DNA of 17,706 nt, from positions 1-17,706 of the forward strand of contig MEHH01000024.1 in the NCBI GenBank assembly GCA_001940755.1. The letters run 5' to 3'. Shown here in pieces: positions 7,011 through 14,467 of this stretch; the first letter of the stretch is position 1, and every line of letters starts with the position of its first letter. The position numbers were made by a program, and so were the translations under genes. The notes beneath the pieces are model-generated. The model was not told the origin of the DNA and did not search any database. It saw only the letters and a list, made by a program, of their open reading frames with translations. Source of the stretch: Candidatus Heimdallarchaeota archaeon AB_125. GTDB lineage: Archaea; Asgardarchaeota; Heimdallarchaeia; Heimdallarchaeales; Heimdallarchaeaceae.

Positions 7011-7084
7011 TTCTTATCAGATGAAATTCCTCTGGATTCTAATTAAAACTTGTGTCTATATCTTATAAAACGGTATAACTAAAT

Positions 7085-7094
7085 CTTATATATC
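7085..7094 (+). promoter_or_regulatory. TATA box for the gene at 7118
   Basis: CTTATATATC is centred about 29 bases above the ATG at 7118. That ATG has no Shine-Dalgarno, so the transcript is probably leaderless. The divergent GNAT promoter lies in the same intergenic region. Confidence 0.5.
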
Positions 7095-7117
7095 AAAAAA
7101 CTAGATGATTCTTTGAA

Positions 7118-7678
7118 ATGACAGGTCAGATATCAGATTCCTTTCTTTATGAAGGTGAGGTCTATTCTCTAGTTGGTTATGATAAAGGTGAACCGTTTAC
7201 TCCTCTGGATTATGATATTCTTCCTAAAGCTCCTCACACAGCTTGTTGGAGAGGTTTCGTACTATATTACAAGTTAGACAACAAAACATTACTTCTTCAA
7301 GATATGCAATTAAATGCTGATGAAGCTAAGGAAATTAATGGAGTTAAACCTAAGAAAACTGAAGAGAGTATAAAATTCCATTATCAAGATTTGAATCTCA
7401 AACTAGATTATACAGGTAAATTGCTAATTGCTAGAGATTTTATCAAAGAGATGTATGTTCATATGGGTTTTCAGAGAGCATCATCTTATCGAAAAGTTGT
7501 CGAATTAAAGTTCAAAAATGGAGAACTTGTAGAAACTAATGATTTGTCTGAAAAAATGAAAAAGCGTAGAAAAGAAGATTCCGATGAAGATGCTATACCT
7601 AAATCTATGGGTGAAGGAGATCTCATGGAATGGATAAAGAGAACATTCTCTAGAAAATATAAGAAAGAAGAAGAATAA
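7118..7678 (+). CDS. Conserved protein of unknown function
   Basis: The 186-residue protein is soluble, with no signal peptide or membrane helix. It looks like a family of hypothetical proteins that I recall from bacteria as well as archaea, with D-S-F-L-Y-E-G-E-x-Y-S-L-V-G near the start, T-A-C-W-R-G-F at 41-47, I-N-G-V-K-P near 73-78, and Y-T-G-K-L-L-I-A-R-D-F-I-K-E-M-Y-V-H-M-G-F at 98-118. The last motif is the most distinctive. Nothing suggests a catalytic site. The C-terminal 50 residues are highly charged and lysine/glutamate rich, and are probably an extension peculiar to this lineage. It lies 52 bases before the Nudix gene, which has its own promoter. Family membership is from memory and could not be verified. 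Confidence 0.7.
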   Translation: MTGQISDSFLYEGEVYSLVGYDKGEPFTPLDYDILPKAPHTACWRGFVLYYKLDNKTLLLQDMQLNADEAKEINGVKPKKTEESIKFHYQDLNLKLDYTGKLLIARDFIKEMYVHMGFQRASSYRKVVELKFKNGELVETNDLSEKMKKRRKEDSDEDAIPKSMGEGDLMEWIKRTFSRKYKKEEE

Positions 7679-7696
7679 AATTCTGCTGTTTCGATG

Positions 7697-7725
7697 CTTT
7701 AAAATATGCTCCTATATTTAAGGAG
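7697..7725 (+). promoter_or_regulatory. TATA box and Shine-Dalgarno for the Nudix hydrolase gene
   Basis: CTTTAAAATA at 7697-7706 is about 29 bases above the ATG at 7731. AAGGAG at 7720-7725 sits five bases before the ATG. The two signals are close, so the site may serve a longer transcript read through from the gene at 7118 as well. Confidence 0.4.
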
Positions 7726-7730
7726 TTATC

Positions 7731-8276
7731 ATGAATCTTTTGGCTAATCTGGGGGAACTTTTAGAGCCTATAGATTCATCCATTGAAGCTCCGATGAACT
7801 TCAGATTAGCTGCTGTTCTTGTTCCAATTTTCTATGAAGAAGAAAAGATTCTATTCACTAAAAGGACTGAGAATCTTTCTCATCACCAAGGTCAAATTTC
7901 CTTCCCAGGTGGAAGATATGATGAATCAGATGGTAATTTAGTTGAAACAGCTCTTCGAGAAACTCAAGAAGAAGTAGGTATTGATAGAAAGTTTATTCAT
8001 ATTTTAGGAAGTCTAAACCCATTATTTGCAACTAGTTTGCACTATGTTTATCCCTTAGTAGCTTTTGTATCTGAAGATGTTAAACTTAAACTCAATCCTG
8101 CAGAGGTAGAAGAAACTTTCTTTGCTAAAATTGATCAACTTATGTTACCTGAAAATCACTTATCTGGATTATTTAGCAATCAAGAATATATGTACTATAG
8201 TGTTGGAAAATATAAAATTTGGGGATTAACTCATCTAATTCTTACTGATCTGCTTAAGAGATTGAAGAGAAAATAG
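7731..8276 (+). CDS. Nudix hydrolase, coenzyme A pyrophosphatase type
   Basis: The protein (181 residues) likely splits the diphosphate of CoA or its thioesters, yielding 3',5'-ADP and 4'-phosphopantetheine. Residues 41-60 match the CoA-pyrophosphatase signature that precedes the Nudix box: L-F-T-K-R-T-E-N-L-S-H-H-x-G-Q-I-S-F-P-G. The box itself follows, G-R-Y-D-E-S-D ... A-L-R-E-T-Q-E-E-V-G-I (61-84), with the metal-binding R-E-x-x-E-E intact. N-P-L-F-A-T-S-L-H-Y-V-Y-P-L-V-A-F (96-112) is also typical of the NudL, PCD1 and NUDT7 group. Other Nudix substrates cannot be excluded. The gene converges with the acidic unknown protein, with two bases between stop codons. Confidence 0.88.
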   Translation: MNLLANLGELLEPIDSSIEAPMNFRLAAVLVPIFYEEEKILFTKRTENLSHHQGQISFPGGRYDESDGNLVETALRETQEEVGIDRKFIHILGSLNPLFATSLHYVYPLVAFVSEDVKLKLNPAEVEETFFAKIDQLMLPENHLSGLFSNQEYMYYSVGKYKIWGLTHLILTDLLKRLKRK

Positions 8277-8278
8277 AA

Positions 8279-8704
8279 TTATTCTTGTTTTTCTATCTCG
8301 TCTACTATGTCTCCTGCAATGGTTTCAGCTAGTTCATCAATCATGCTTTCATCAAGTAATTCTTCACCCTCACTATCTTCTTCATTAGTTTCAGGCATAA
8401 TCAAAACAGGGATACGTTGATCCTTAAGATAAAATTCAAATGCTTCTGGTTGAGCCATTGCATCCATTAAATTACCAATTAACTCATTGTAAGCTTCTTC
8501 AAGCTGTGTAATTGTATCTTGCATTTCTTGCCAAGGATAATATTCACTCTTATTTGAGTAGAAATACTCAACCATTTCTTCAGGATTTATGAATTGCTGC
8601 TCTAATTGATATCTTGATTTTGTTAGATGAGCAATGTTTGAACGATATTTATCTAACATTTGACCGCTTTTTTGCATGAATTGCTTAAAAGAAATCTTTT
8701 CCAT
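8279..8704 (-). CDS. Acidic small protein of unknown function
   Basis: The 141-residue protein is not recognised. It is predicted to be largely helical: residues 1-75 show amphipathic heptad-like spacing (K-Q-F-M-Q-K-S-G-Q-M-L-D-K-Y; Q-L-E-E-A-Y-N-E-L-I-G-N-L-M). A short strand-like segment, I-P-V-L-I-M-P (98-104), follows. The tail from 105 is strongly acidic (many Glu and Asp, hardly any basic residue), ending in another amphipathic helix. No Cys, His cluster or catalytic motif is seen. A GTTATATG box at 8727-8733 on this strand gives a leaderless start at the ATG. It diverges from the 8771 gene, with 66 bases between, so the two may be co-regulated. A structural or partner-binding role is a guess. 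Confidence 0.65.
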   Translation of the reverse strand: MEKISFKQFMQKSGQMLDKYRSNIAHLTKSRYQLEQQFINPEEMVEYFYSNKSEYYPWQEMQDTITQLEEAYNELIGNLMDAMAQPEAFEFYLKDQRIPVLIMPETNEEDSEGEELLDESMIDELAETIAGDIVDEIEKQE

Positions 8705-8726
8705 AAGTACTAGAACTTATACAGAC

Positions 8727-8733
8727 ATATAAC
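8727..8733 (-). promoter_or_regulatory. TATA box in the divergent region between 8279 and 8771 genes
   Basis: The minus-strand box GTTATAT is centred 26 bases above the ATG of the 8279-8704 gene. The same A/T core reads ATATAAC on the plus strand, about 40 bases above the 8771 gene, so it may serve both directions. Confidence 0.4.
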
Positions 8734-8770
8734 TTGTTCGTAGAAGGAAACCTACAGTAACAAATATTTA

Positions 8771-9316
8771 ATGAATAAACTTCTTAAAGGAAAAAATTCT
8801 CATACTCCTATGTTTGATCAACTTCAGCTTCCTGCTGAATTATCCAGTTTAATGGTATCAATTACACCTTTACTTGGTATTAGTGGAAACATCGATGAAC
8901 ACAAGCTCTATGTTCTTACAAAGTATTTTCCCCTCAGCAACAATAGATTAGTTATATCCTTTTCAGTCAAAGAAATTCCTTCTGAAATAACATTGAATAT
9001 TCTAAGGAAAGGAGAAGATTCCAAGATTCTTGCAGCACTTTCAAATCAGTCACTTGAAGAAAAAAATCTGAAGGAAAGTACTAAAATCACCTCACCTTTC
9101 TATATCCATTCTATAGTTTCTTTTGAAGCTAAATTGCTTCAGGTCTTGGATGTTGGAAATGAAGAACATTTAGCAATCTTTGAGGTTGTTCAAGCGAGTG
9201 GAGTTGCTGGACTAGATCCAGACTTCAACGATAATATCACATTGGCAAAAACTTTAGAAGTAATGTCTTTATCTGCAGTTGACACATACGTGATAGAAAG
9301 AAAATTAGAGAAGTAA
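8771..9316 (+). CDS. Protein of unknown function, first gene of a three-gene unit
   Basis: The 181-residue protein is not recognised. The N-terminal 14 residues are basic and may not be translated: the ATG at 8771 lies only a few bases below an AATATTTAA run, and a second in-frame ATG at 8810 (M-F-D-Q-L-Q-L-P) is an alternative. The rest looks alpha/beta: a hydrophobic helix, S-S-L-M-V-S-I-T-P-L-L-G-I, then strands such as R-L-V-I-S-F-S-V and I-T-L-N-I-L, helices, and I-H-S-I-V-S-F-E-A-K-L-L-Q-V-L-D-V, then L-A-I-F-E-V-V-Q-A. There is no membrane helix and no motif. The stop is 11 bases before the next gene, which suggests co-transcription. Confidence 0.65.
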   Translation: MNKLLKGKNSHTPMFDQLQLPAELSSLMVSITPLLGISGNIDEHKLYVLTKYFPLSNNRLVISFSVKEIPSEITLNILRKGEDSKILAALSNQSLEEKNLKESTKITSPFYIHSIVSFEAKLLQVLDVGNEEHLAIFEVVQASGVAGLDPDFNDNITLAKTLEVMSLSAVDTYVIERKLEK

Positions 9317-9327
9317 ATTGTGATAAC

Positions 9328-9678
9328 ATGAGCTTTTCAAAGAAGAAGAAATATGTAAAATACGAGCTAAGCTATAAACAGAAACAAAAACTGTTTAAAT
9401 TAGCTAATCAAAATGATTCGAATCCTGATAAAATTGTTAATCAGATTGAAGAATTTTTAGACAGATTCTCAGAATATGATGAAGAAGATCTTTGGGAGAA
9501 ACTACTCTCTTTTCTACATCTTAAGATGCTTGAAGATAAAATAAACCAGAAATCAGATGATATAATTGAAACAAAGAAAAAAATCAACCAAGAAAAGAAA
9601 TTCTTAGGGGAATACGAAGAAGATTACTTAACAATAGTTGAACTAAATAGAGCTTTAGATTCTCTAAATAAAGTATAG
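9328..9678 (+). CDS. Small coiled-coil protein of unknown function
   Basis: The 116-residue protein has a very basic start (S-K-K-K-K-Y-V-K-Y) followed by long charged helices. Residues 60-105 show a likely coiled coil with hydrophobics spaced through K-I-N-Q-K-S-D-D-I-I-E-T-K-K-K-I-N. W is present once, no Cys. No family was recognised. It starts 11 bases after the previous stop with a weak ribosome site (TTGTGATAAC). Its own end carries the AGGTGA of the next gene, so the pair is probably translated together. The size and composition suit a complex subunit or adaptor, which is inference only. Confidence 0.62.
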   Translation: MSFSKKKKYVKYELSYKQKQKLFKLANQNDSNPDKIVNQIEEFLDRFSEYDEEDLWEKLLSFLHLKMLEDKINQKSDDIIETKKKINQEKKFLGEYEEDYLTIVELNRALDSLNKV

Positions 9679-9687
9679 GTGATATTA

Positions 9688-10110
9688 ATGAGTGAAAAAA
9701 GAAAATTCAACATCTGGATTCCTGATTCAACCGCAGAATCAACACCAGATTTAACAGATTTAGTTGATCAACTCATCTATTATTATCCATACTTGATGAA
9801 GGTTGATTGTGAAGAACTGAAGAAGAAAAAAGATCTGGAAAAGGAATCTGATGAAGTTAATGCAGAGTTTTTTCAAATAAGTCAGGTCCACGGAAAACTC
9901 AGACAAGAGTATGGGGTTGTACATTTTGAAGCAAATGAACTTTATACTCGCAATACTCTGACAGGTTTAAAACTCGGAATGTTGATGAAGAAATTAAATA
10001 GAGCGAAATCTATTTGGGGTGAAAAACTGAACCTTGATTATGATTCAGCTAAAGAAATGATTAAACATTATTCAGATAGATATCTACTAAAGAAAGAAGA
10101 AGAAATTTAG
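9688..10110 (+). CDS. Small helical protein of unknown function, last gene of the unit
   Basis: The 140-residue protein begins at the ATG at 9688, five bases after GGTGA (9678-9682), which overlaps the stop of the gene before; an in-frame GTG at 9679 would lie over the ribosome site and is less likely. The sequence starts with a strand-like K-F-N-I-W-I-P-D, then long charged helices with a coiled-coil-like stretch (C-E-E-L-K-K-K-K-D-L-E-K-E-S-D-E-V-N-A-E-F-F). A further helical part follows, holding L-K-L-G-M-L-M-K-K-L and a tail rich in Lys and Glu. Not recognised. It converges with the antiporter gene, with 13 bases between stops. Confidence 0.62.
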   Translation: MSEKRKFNIWIPDSTAESTPDLTDLVDQLIYYYPYLMKVDCEELKKKKDLEKESDEVNAEFFQISQVHGKLRQEYGVVHFEANELYTRNTLTGLKLGMLMKKLNRAKSIWGEKLNLDYDSAKEMIKHYSDRYLLKKEEEI

Positions 10111-10123
10111 GTGGTGTCTGTTT

Positions 10124-11581
10124 TTATTCTTTCTTACTGTTGTTCTTCTTCTTCATACTATGTTTCATCTGACGAAACACCTTTCCAACCCGGCTAAAGC
10201 CAATAAATTTGTCAGTCGTTTCTTCAGCTGTTGGTTCATCAACTACTGATTCATATGGTTGTTCTTTTTCTTCAGTTATGAGTTTTTCAGCTAATTCATC
10301 TCTTCCTGTAGCAAGAGCAACATCTATCTGAACCTCTTTTCCAGCTACTTCTCCAGCTTTATGGATCGCCCATCTAACTAGAAGTGGTCCAATCACTTGA
10401 ACAATAATAATTGTTCCAGTTATTGTTGTTAAAACCAAATTAGCTTGTGCTGCTAAACTTAATGTTTGCCCAGGTGGAATCCAGTTAATGTCTTGAAATG
10501 CATAATCAATTTCTACAGCTAAACCTAGAGCAACTCCTGCTTGACTAAACAAGCAGAAACCTAGATATTTACTGATAGCAGGTTTGCATTTAACTGCTCT
10601 AGCGGCTACATTTACAAAACCTACCTTTCCTATTGTTCTACCTACGAGGTAAACTGTACCTATAACACCAATACTGAGTAAACTCGCAGGATCCATACTG
10701 AACCCTACCATGATAAAGAAAATTGCTATTATTGAACCACCAATTTTGAAAATATCATGAAAGACACCCGTTGTACTTCTCTTTCCAAATGATGCAAGGA
10801 CAGCTCCAAATACCATTGTTCCTAATATAGCAGAAATCTCTAAGAACAGAGCAAAACCTATAATGACGACCAATATTCCAATGATAAATTCTAGCATTTC
10901 ACCATGATCTTTAACTCTATTTATGATCCATGTGACAATAATGCCTGCAGCTATACCTATAGCTAAAGCTACCCCTACTTCATAAGCAAAATCAGTAAAA
11001 GTTTGTAATGCACTAAAATCATTTCCAGGAACAGAGCCCAAAGTAACACTTGTTGTTATCTGTACTAATAAAATTGCGACTATATCATCAATTGCTAAAA
11101 TAAATAGAACAGCTTGCGTAAGTGGTCCAGATGATTTATATTCCCAGAGTATATCTGCCGTTGCAGCTGGTGCAGTTGCACTTCCAAGGGCACCTAAGAT
11201 GAAAGCAAAATTCCAGCCTAGTGGAGTTAAAAATCCCACTAAAAGAGCAACAACTAGGAAGGTACCAATACTATCTGCAAAGAGAACAGCTAAAATTCTT
11301 TTGTCGATCTTCTTTAGTTCTTTCCAAGATAATTCTGCACCAATATTGAATCCAATTATTCCTAGAGCTATTGTTACTAAAGGATGCGAAATTTTTTCAA
11401 TGAAATCATATGATAAGAATTCTTTGTAATATCTGTTCGGAAGTCCTATAATAAATCCTGACAGAATGAAACCTAATACTTGAGGAATGTGGATTTTTTT
11501 AAATAGATATGCGCCTAAGAAACCAAAAACCAGTATAGAACCTAGTTCTAGTATGATTAGCCCCAAATCTATCATTTTCAT
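10124..11581 (-). CDS. Cation/proton antiporter, CPA (Kef/NapA-like) family membrane protein
   Basis: The 485-residue protein has about 12-13 hydrophobic segments spanning residues 5-405 and then a soluble acidic-to-basic tail of about 80 residues. Typical CPA features are an unwound-helix motif, G-S-A-T-A-P-A-A-T-A-D-I (133-144), and an Asp-Asp pair at 165-166 in A-I-D-D-I-V-A-I-L. The Asp pair is at the cation site and is characteristic of electrogenic Na+(or K+)/H+ exchangers; many electroneutral ones have Asn-Asp. F-S-Q-A-G-V-A-L-G-L-A near 345 is a further family block. No NAD-binding RCK (TrkA-N/C) domain follows the membrane part, so it is not a full Kef channel. The ATG at 11581 has a GAAATAAATA box about 25 bases above, and a second in-frame ATG lies at 11575. 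It is divergent from the ArsB/NhaD-like permease. Cation identity is unknown. Confidence 0.88.
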   Translation of the reverse strand: MKMIDLGLIILELGSILVFGFLGAYLFKKIHIPQVLGFILSGFIIGLPNRYYKEFLSYDFIEKISHPLVTIALGIIGFNIGAELSWKELKKIDKRILAVLFADSIGTFLVVALLVGFLTPLGWNFAFILGALGSATAPAATADILWEYKSSGPLTQAVLFILAIDDIVAILLVQITTSVTLGSVPGNDFSALQTFTDFAYEVGVALAIGIAAGIIVTWIINRVKDHGEMLEFIIGILVVIIGFALFLEISAILGTMVFGAVLASFGKRSTTGVFHDIFKIGGSIIAIFFIMVGFSMDPASLLSIGVIGTVYLVGRTIGKVGFVNVAARAVKCKPAISKYLGFCLFSQAGVALGLAVEIDYAFQDINWIPPGQTLSLAAQANLVLTTITGTIIIVQVIGPLLVRWAIHKAGEVAGKEVQIDVALATGRDELAEKLITEEKEQPYESVVDEPTAEETTDKFIGFSRVGKVFRQMKHSMKKKNNSKKE

Positions 11582-11774
11582 GCTCTGTGGAAGAACATCC
11601 TATTTATTTCTTTGGATAGTTATACAAATATTTGTTTTTTCTTTCTTATAATCGTTTGATTATTTTAACAATTGTTCAGTTACCTAAAAAAATGTAAGAA
11701 AAGTTCTTAAAATGTCTGGTTTTTTTTTATTAGAAGCTCATTTATTGCTGGTGAAATATTGAGTTTGTGAATGT
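11582..11774. promoter_or_regulatory. Divergent promoter region between two ion-transporter genes
   Basis: This A/T-rich spacer of 193 bases has no gene. On the minus strand GAAATAAATA (11601-11610) fits the antiporter start. On the plus strand TTTATTAG (11725-11732) and CATTTATTGC (11739-11748) are possible TATA elements for the gene at 11775. A T8-10 run (about 11719-11729) could also terminate transcripts. No clear inverted repeat for a regulator was seen. Confidence 0.4.
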
Positions 11775-13214
11775 TTGAGTAATGGTGATCAATTGGTTAG
11801 TAGTGGACTTCAATGGGCTGGAATTATCTTAATTATAATTGTAGTTCTCATTAGCATTATTAGTCTTATGATTGAAAAAGTAGATACACCAAAAGTAACA
11901 GTTATTGGAGCTGTAGTTGCAGGTATTATTTTCAAGTTTATGACAGATTGGGATTTTTTACTCGAAGCAAATTCGATTAGAGAAGAGATCCCGACTAATT
12001 TCCTAGAAGCCTTAGCTCAGATGATTGATGTTGATGTTATTTTAATCATTTTCTCAGTCAGTACCATTGTAGCAGTGACAAAGAAATCGGGATTCTTCGA
12101 TTTGATTTCTCTGGCAATTGTTAAGAGGACTAAAGGCGATCCAAAAAAACTTATGATTTCACTAGGTGGTTTCAGCTTTATCCTAAGTATGTTTTTTGAT
12201 AATTTAAGCGCAATTATTATTCTAGGTTCTCTAACAGTTATTGTGTGCAAAGAATTGGAACTTAGACCTCAACCTTATGTCTTATTTGTTGGAACAAACA
12301 CAATTATTGGTGGATTACCAACTCCTGTCTCTTCTCTTCCAAATTTAATTTTTTACAAATCATTTCAAAATCTGCTAGAAGCTAATCCTTCATATCAGAA
12401 TGTAGCAAATATCAGCTTTCTGAAGTTTACATTGATTATGTTTCCAGCTGCTATCATCTTTTATGCAGTCGCAATTCTCTATTTCTTTCTTCTTTATAGA
12501 AAAGAGATTTTCATTTCAGTACCAAAAGAAAAGAAGGAGCAAATTGAGCGTATTAACATCTGGACTAGTATAAAAAAGAAATCTGATGTCTACAAGTCTC
12601 TAGCAATAGTTGTTATTCTCTTTACAGGGTTTGTTTTATCAGATTTGATAGGGATAGGGCTGGGTTTTATTTCACTCTTTGTTGCATTGTTAGCTTTATT
12701 ATTATTTAATGACAATTTAGTTGAATTTATAAAAGAAGGTATCGAGTGGGAGATGATTGTATATTACTCAGGTCTTTTTGTACTAATGGGGATTTTCATA
12801 GGTGTAGGTTCTCTTCAACCAATCAACAATGCACTTACGAATTTGATTGGTGGAGGTTCTTTTAGCAAACTGATTTTAGTAGCTCTAATTGTGGGTTTAA
12901 TTGGTCTTCCTGTAGCTGGTTTTCTAGAAACTTCCTCTGCATCTATCTTGTTCTCTCAGATCTTTGGGAAAATAGTAGGTAATATCGGGATGCAGAATCT
13001 TGGTTTATGGTTTGCTTTTGTTTTTGCTGGAAACATGGGAGGGTCTCTCTCACCCATTGGATCAATAACAATTCTGATAGCTATTAAAGTTTTAAATAGA
13101 GAAGGTGATGATATCACATTTATGCAATATATTAAGAAAACTCTTGGTCTTACATTCATTCATGCTCTGTTAGCTATTGCGTATTCTTTTGTTCTGATTG
13201 CAATCTTTGCTTAA
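11775..13214 (+). CDS. ArsB/NhaD-type (ion transporter superfamily) permease
   Basis: The 479-residue protein has about 11-12 membrane segments with an internal repeat typical of the ion-transporter superfamily: first half F-F-D-N-L-S-A-I-I-I-L-G-S (140-152) and G-T-N-T-I-I-G-G-L-P-T-P-V-S-S-L-P-N (173-190), second half G-F-L-E-T-S-S-A-S-I-L-F-S (about 382-394) and G-N-M-G-G-S-L-S-P-I-G-S-I-T-I-L (429-444). The F-D-N-L-S/T helix end is like NhaD Na+/H+ antiporters; ArsB and OCA2-like proteins share the fold. Substrate could be Na+/H+, arsenite or an organic anion. The start is TTG at 11775; an in-frame stop at 11760 excludes any earlier start. GTGA at 11767-11770 is four bases upstream. It shares four bases with the convergent FrhB-like gene. 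Confidence 0.85.
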   Translation: MSNGDQLVSSGLQWAGIILIIIVVLISIISLMIEKVDTPKVTVIGAVVAGIIFKFMTDWDFLLEANSIREEIPTNFLEALAQMIDVDVILIIFSVSTIVAVTKKSGFFDLISLAIVKRTKGDPKKLMISLGGFSFILSMFFDNLSAIIILGSLTVIVCKELELRPQPYVLFVGTNTIIGGLPTPVSSLPNLIFYKSFQNLLEANPSYQNVANISFLKFTLIMFPAAIIFYAVAILYFFLLYRKEIFISVPKEKKEQIERINIWTSIKKKSDVYKSLAIVVILFTGFVLSDLIGIGLGFISLFVALLALLLFNDNLVEFIKEGIEWEMIVYYSGLFVLMGIFIGVGSLQPINNALTNLIGGGSFSKLILVALIVGLIGLPVAGFLETSSASILFSQIFGKIVGNIGMQNLGLWFAFVFAGNMGGSLSPIGSITILIAIKVLNREGDDITFMQYIKKTLGLTFIHALLAIAYSFVLIAIFA

Positions 13215-14374
13215 GACAGAAAAACTTCTTTGTATGAATCTCTAACTTGTTTTCTCTTATTTTTTCCCATGAAATTAACTAGAAAATAATTCCACCGAGT
13301 GAATTTTCTCCTTTTGATACTCTTTCTTCCAAGAGATTCTTGAAAGACTTTTTCTCCTGTTTGTGTTCTAACTATTACAATATTTGATTTTAGACCAGAA
13401 CCTCCTATCGAGATATCACTGTAAAAACCTGAATAGTCTGGGCACAATCGTCTACAATTTTGTCTGGATTTAGTTGCAAGAATAACTCGAGAAGAAAAGT
13501 CATATTCTTTTCCTTTCTTTGAAGTATAAATGTATCTTTGCTGATCTTGAGGATTCAATCTCCAAAATCTCTTATTTTTTCTCCTATTAGCTGAAAGCTC
13601 TGTTAATGATTCAGGAACACCTTTTTTCTTGAGATATTTCTTTACATCCTCTCTAGAAGGTAGTCCACTTCCACAGAGTAAAGTCAAAACAAGCTTAATC
13701 TTGGAGGTATATTTTGCTGTGTTAGGATTTTCTCTCATTTTTGCAAGAACATATGCTTGACAAGGAAGAGTAGTTATTCCGACTGATTCTATGTTATCAT
13801 CAGTTAGGATTTCTTCTAGCTTTTCTAGAGAAAGAGTAGGAAGATATTTACTCCCTCCTGTTTTCAATAGTTGTTTTTCAGTTTTTACAATTACTCCTGA
13901 AGGAAATGCATCCTTTTTTTCGAAATCAGCTACTATAGCAGTATCAATTAAACCTATGTCAAAAGCTGTAGAGAGAATTGAAAGAGTTACACCTCCAACC
14001 ATGGAAGTTTCTTTAACAGCTGATTTCAGTGTTTCACAGTTGAAAATATCTCTAAATTCTCCAAAAGGTACATATTTCATATTATTATTATAGTGCTTAA
14101 TTTTGGAGTTATTGTGTCTTTGAATAAGACTTGAATTATATCCATCTTGGTGATTCTGAGAACAGATTTCTAAACACTTCTCACAAAGAATACACTTGCT
14201 GTTGACATGAATTTCTCCTCCTTGGTATACTATTGCATCTTCTGGACAAACTAATTTACACGCTCCACAATAGTTACAGTATCCCTCATCATGGATATCC
14301 TGGACTGTTTTCTTCTTATCATTGAAAATTGAAACAGATTTGATGATATCCGAACTTGTCAAGATAAACCACAC
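13211..14374 (-). CDS. Iron-sulfur flavoprotein of the Coenzyme F420 hydrogenase/dehydrogenase beta (FrhB) family
   Basis: The N-terminus has two ferredoxin-type [4Fe-4S] motifs, C-x2-C-x2-C-x3-C at about residues 33-43 and 61-71 (numbered from GTG 14374). The FrhB domains follow: a substrate-side G-G-V-T segment, T-G-G-S-K-Y, I-T-T-L-P-C-Q-A (Cys205), L-L-C-G-S-G (Cys234), C-R-R-L-C-P-D-Y-S-G-F-Y-S-D-I-S-I-G-G-S (Cys307, Cys311). The last four cysteines can hold a third cluster next to the FAD. Family members pass electrons between FAD, ferredoxin clusters and F420 or other partners. It is orphaned here: no hydrogenase, Fpo or dehydrogenase neighbour. The start is uncertain. An ORF from ATG 14476 exists but would overlap the divergent gene and lie above the TATA box at 14402-14414, so GTG 14374 (or TTG 14362) is preferred. 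Confidence 0.83.
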   Translation of the reverse strand: MWFILTSSDIIKSVSIFNDKKKTVQDIHDEGYCNYCGACKLVCPEDAIVYQGGEIHVNSKCILCEKCLEICSQNHQDGYNSSLIQRHNNSKIKHYNNNMKYVPFGEFRDIFNCETLKSAVKETSMVGGVTLSILSTAFDIGLIDTAIVADFEKKDAFPSGVIVKTEKQLLKTGGSKYLPTLSLEKLEEILTDDNIESVGITTLPCQAYVLAKMRENPNTAKYTSKIKLVLTLLCGSGLPSREDVKKYLKKKGVPESLTELSANRRKNKRFWRLNPQDQQRYIYTSKKGKEYDFSSRVILATKSRQNCRRLCPDYSGFYSDISIGGSGLKSNIVIVRTQTGEKVFQESLGRKSIKRRKFTRWNYFLVNFMGKNKRKQVRDSYKEVFLS

Positions 14375-14401
14375 TCTAACAACTGGTTGTTTATTAACAA
14401 C

Positions 14402-14414
14402 AATATAAATATAG
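14402..14414. promoter_or_regulatory. Divergent, symmetric TATA element
   Basis: AATATAAATATAG reads CTATATTTATATT on the other strand, so it can serve as TATA box in both directions. It lies about 35 bases above GTG 14374 (minus) and about 55-60 above ATG 14468 (plus). It limits the start of the FrhB-like gene. Confidence 0.5.
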
Positions 14415-14467
14415 CTGCTAAGGAATGAATGTATGCTATAGGTCCTGTAACAGGAGAATATGAAAGC

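Noticed and set aside
13791..14093. 100-residue plus-strand ORF inside the FrhB-like gene
   Set aside because: Antisense to conserved FrhB sequence and Ser/Thr-rich; no start signals.
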